From: Campylobacteraceae bacterium
GTDB taxonomy: Bacteria > Campylobacterota > Campylobacteria > Campylobacterales > Sulfurovaceae
Direction: 5' to 3'
Assembly (NCBI GenBank): GCA_027081065.1
Contig: JALWLW010000032.1
Span: 1 to 5,951 of the forward strand
Length of the DNA: 5,951 nucleotides
The translations under genes and the position numbers were made by a program. Shown here piece by piece: positions 5,876-5,951 of the stretch. Numbering within the stretch: the stretch's first letter is position 1; the number at the start of each line of letters is the position of its first letter. Under the pieces are notes generated by a model. The model searched no databases. It saw only the letters and a program-made list of their open reading frames with translations, and was not told the origin of the DNA.

Positions 5876-5951
5876 ATGAATATTTTACTAATAGAAGACG
5901 ATTTGGATTTGTCAGAAGCTGTTTCAGAGTTTTTAGAACTTAGAGGGCTAC
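5876..5951 (+). CDS. Response regulator receiver domain, 3'-truncated by the window edge
   Basis: The first 25 codons read MNILLIEDDLDLSEAVSEFL and then ELRGL. This is the start of a CheY-like receiver domain: strand 1 (NILLIEDD), with the acidic pocket Glu7-Asp8-Asp9, then helix 1. The phosphorylated Asp and the output domain lie beyond the window; OmpR/PhoB type is the likeliest guess. It starts 36 bases after the multicopper oxidase stop on the same strand with no strong terminator between (only a 6-bp A/T-rich inverted repeat, 5837-5842/5854-5859), so co-transcription is plausible. No clear Shine-Dalgarno precedes the ATG (AAACTTAGCACT), so the start is less certain, although the receiver fold would begin right here. 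Confidence 0.8.
   Translation, partial: MNILLIEDDLDLSEAVSEFLELRGL

Overview
This AT-rich window looks like a chromosomal segment of a Campylobacterota-type bacterium (Sulfurimonas, Sulfurovum or Arcobacter relatives). That placement is an inference from the low GC, the codon usage, T-rich sequence before a -10 box, and the style of the exported proteins. No 16S or other marker gene is present. I saw no tRNA, rRNA, CRISPR array or insertion sequence.

Layout, left to right. (1) Bases 2-895, plus strand: the 3' part of a putative zinc metallopeptidase with an HEAGH motif; its start lies outside the window. (2) Bases 906-926: a 9-bp hairpin between convergent genes, with a T-rich tail on the minus strand. 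(3) Bases 937-2742, minus strand: a 601-residue Tat-exported protein. It carries two copies of a ~152-residue domain I cannot name, followed by a Spherulin-4/GH135-like glycoside hydrolase barrel. (4) Bases 2743-2849: a spacer containing 59 consecutive A/T bases. (5) Bases 2850-3601, minus strand: the remains of a class-C-like beta-lactamase-family serine hydrolase, broken by an internal deletion with frameshift and by a Trp-to-TGA nonsense change. (6) Bases 3667-4248, minus strand: a small lipoprotein of unknown function. (7) Bases 4249-4399: a divergent promoter region with a GTGTTAA direct repeat at 11-bp spacing. (8) Bases 4400-5839, plus strand: a Tat-exported multicopper oxidase, probably a lipoprotein, with all four copper motifs. 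(9) Bases 5876-5951, plus strand: the first 25 codons of a response regulator, cut by the window end.

How the parts relate. Most of the proteins are exported or envelope-directed. The multicopper oxidase and the response regulator behind it suggest a metal-responsive (possibly copper) module. The direct repeat upstream has the spacing expected of an OmpR/PhoB-type regulator site, so autoregulation is possible but unproven. The most unusual object is the 601-residue protein, which joins a polysaccharide-degrading-type barrel to a recently duplicated uncharacterised domain. A role in exopolysaccharide or biofilm turnover is an inference from the barrel family only.
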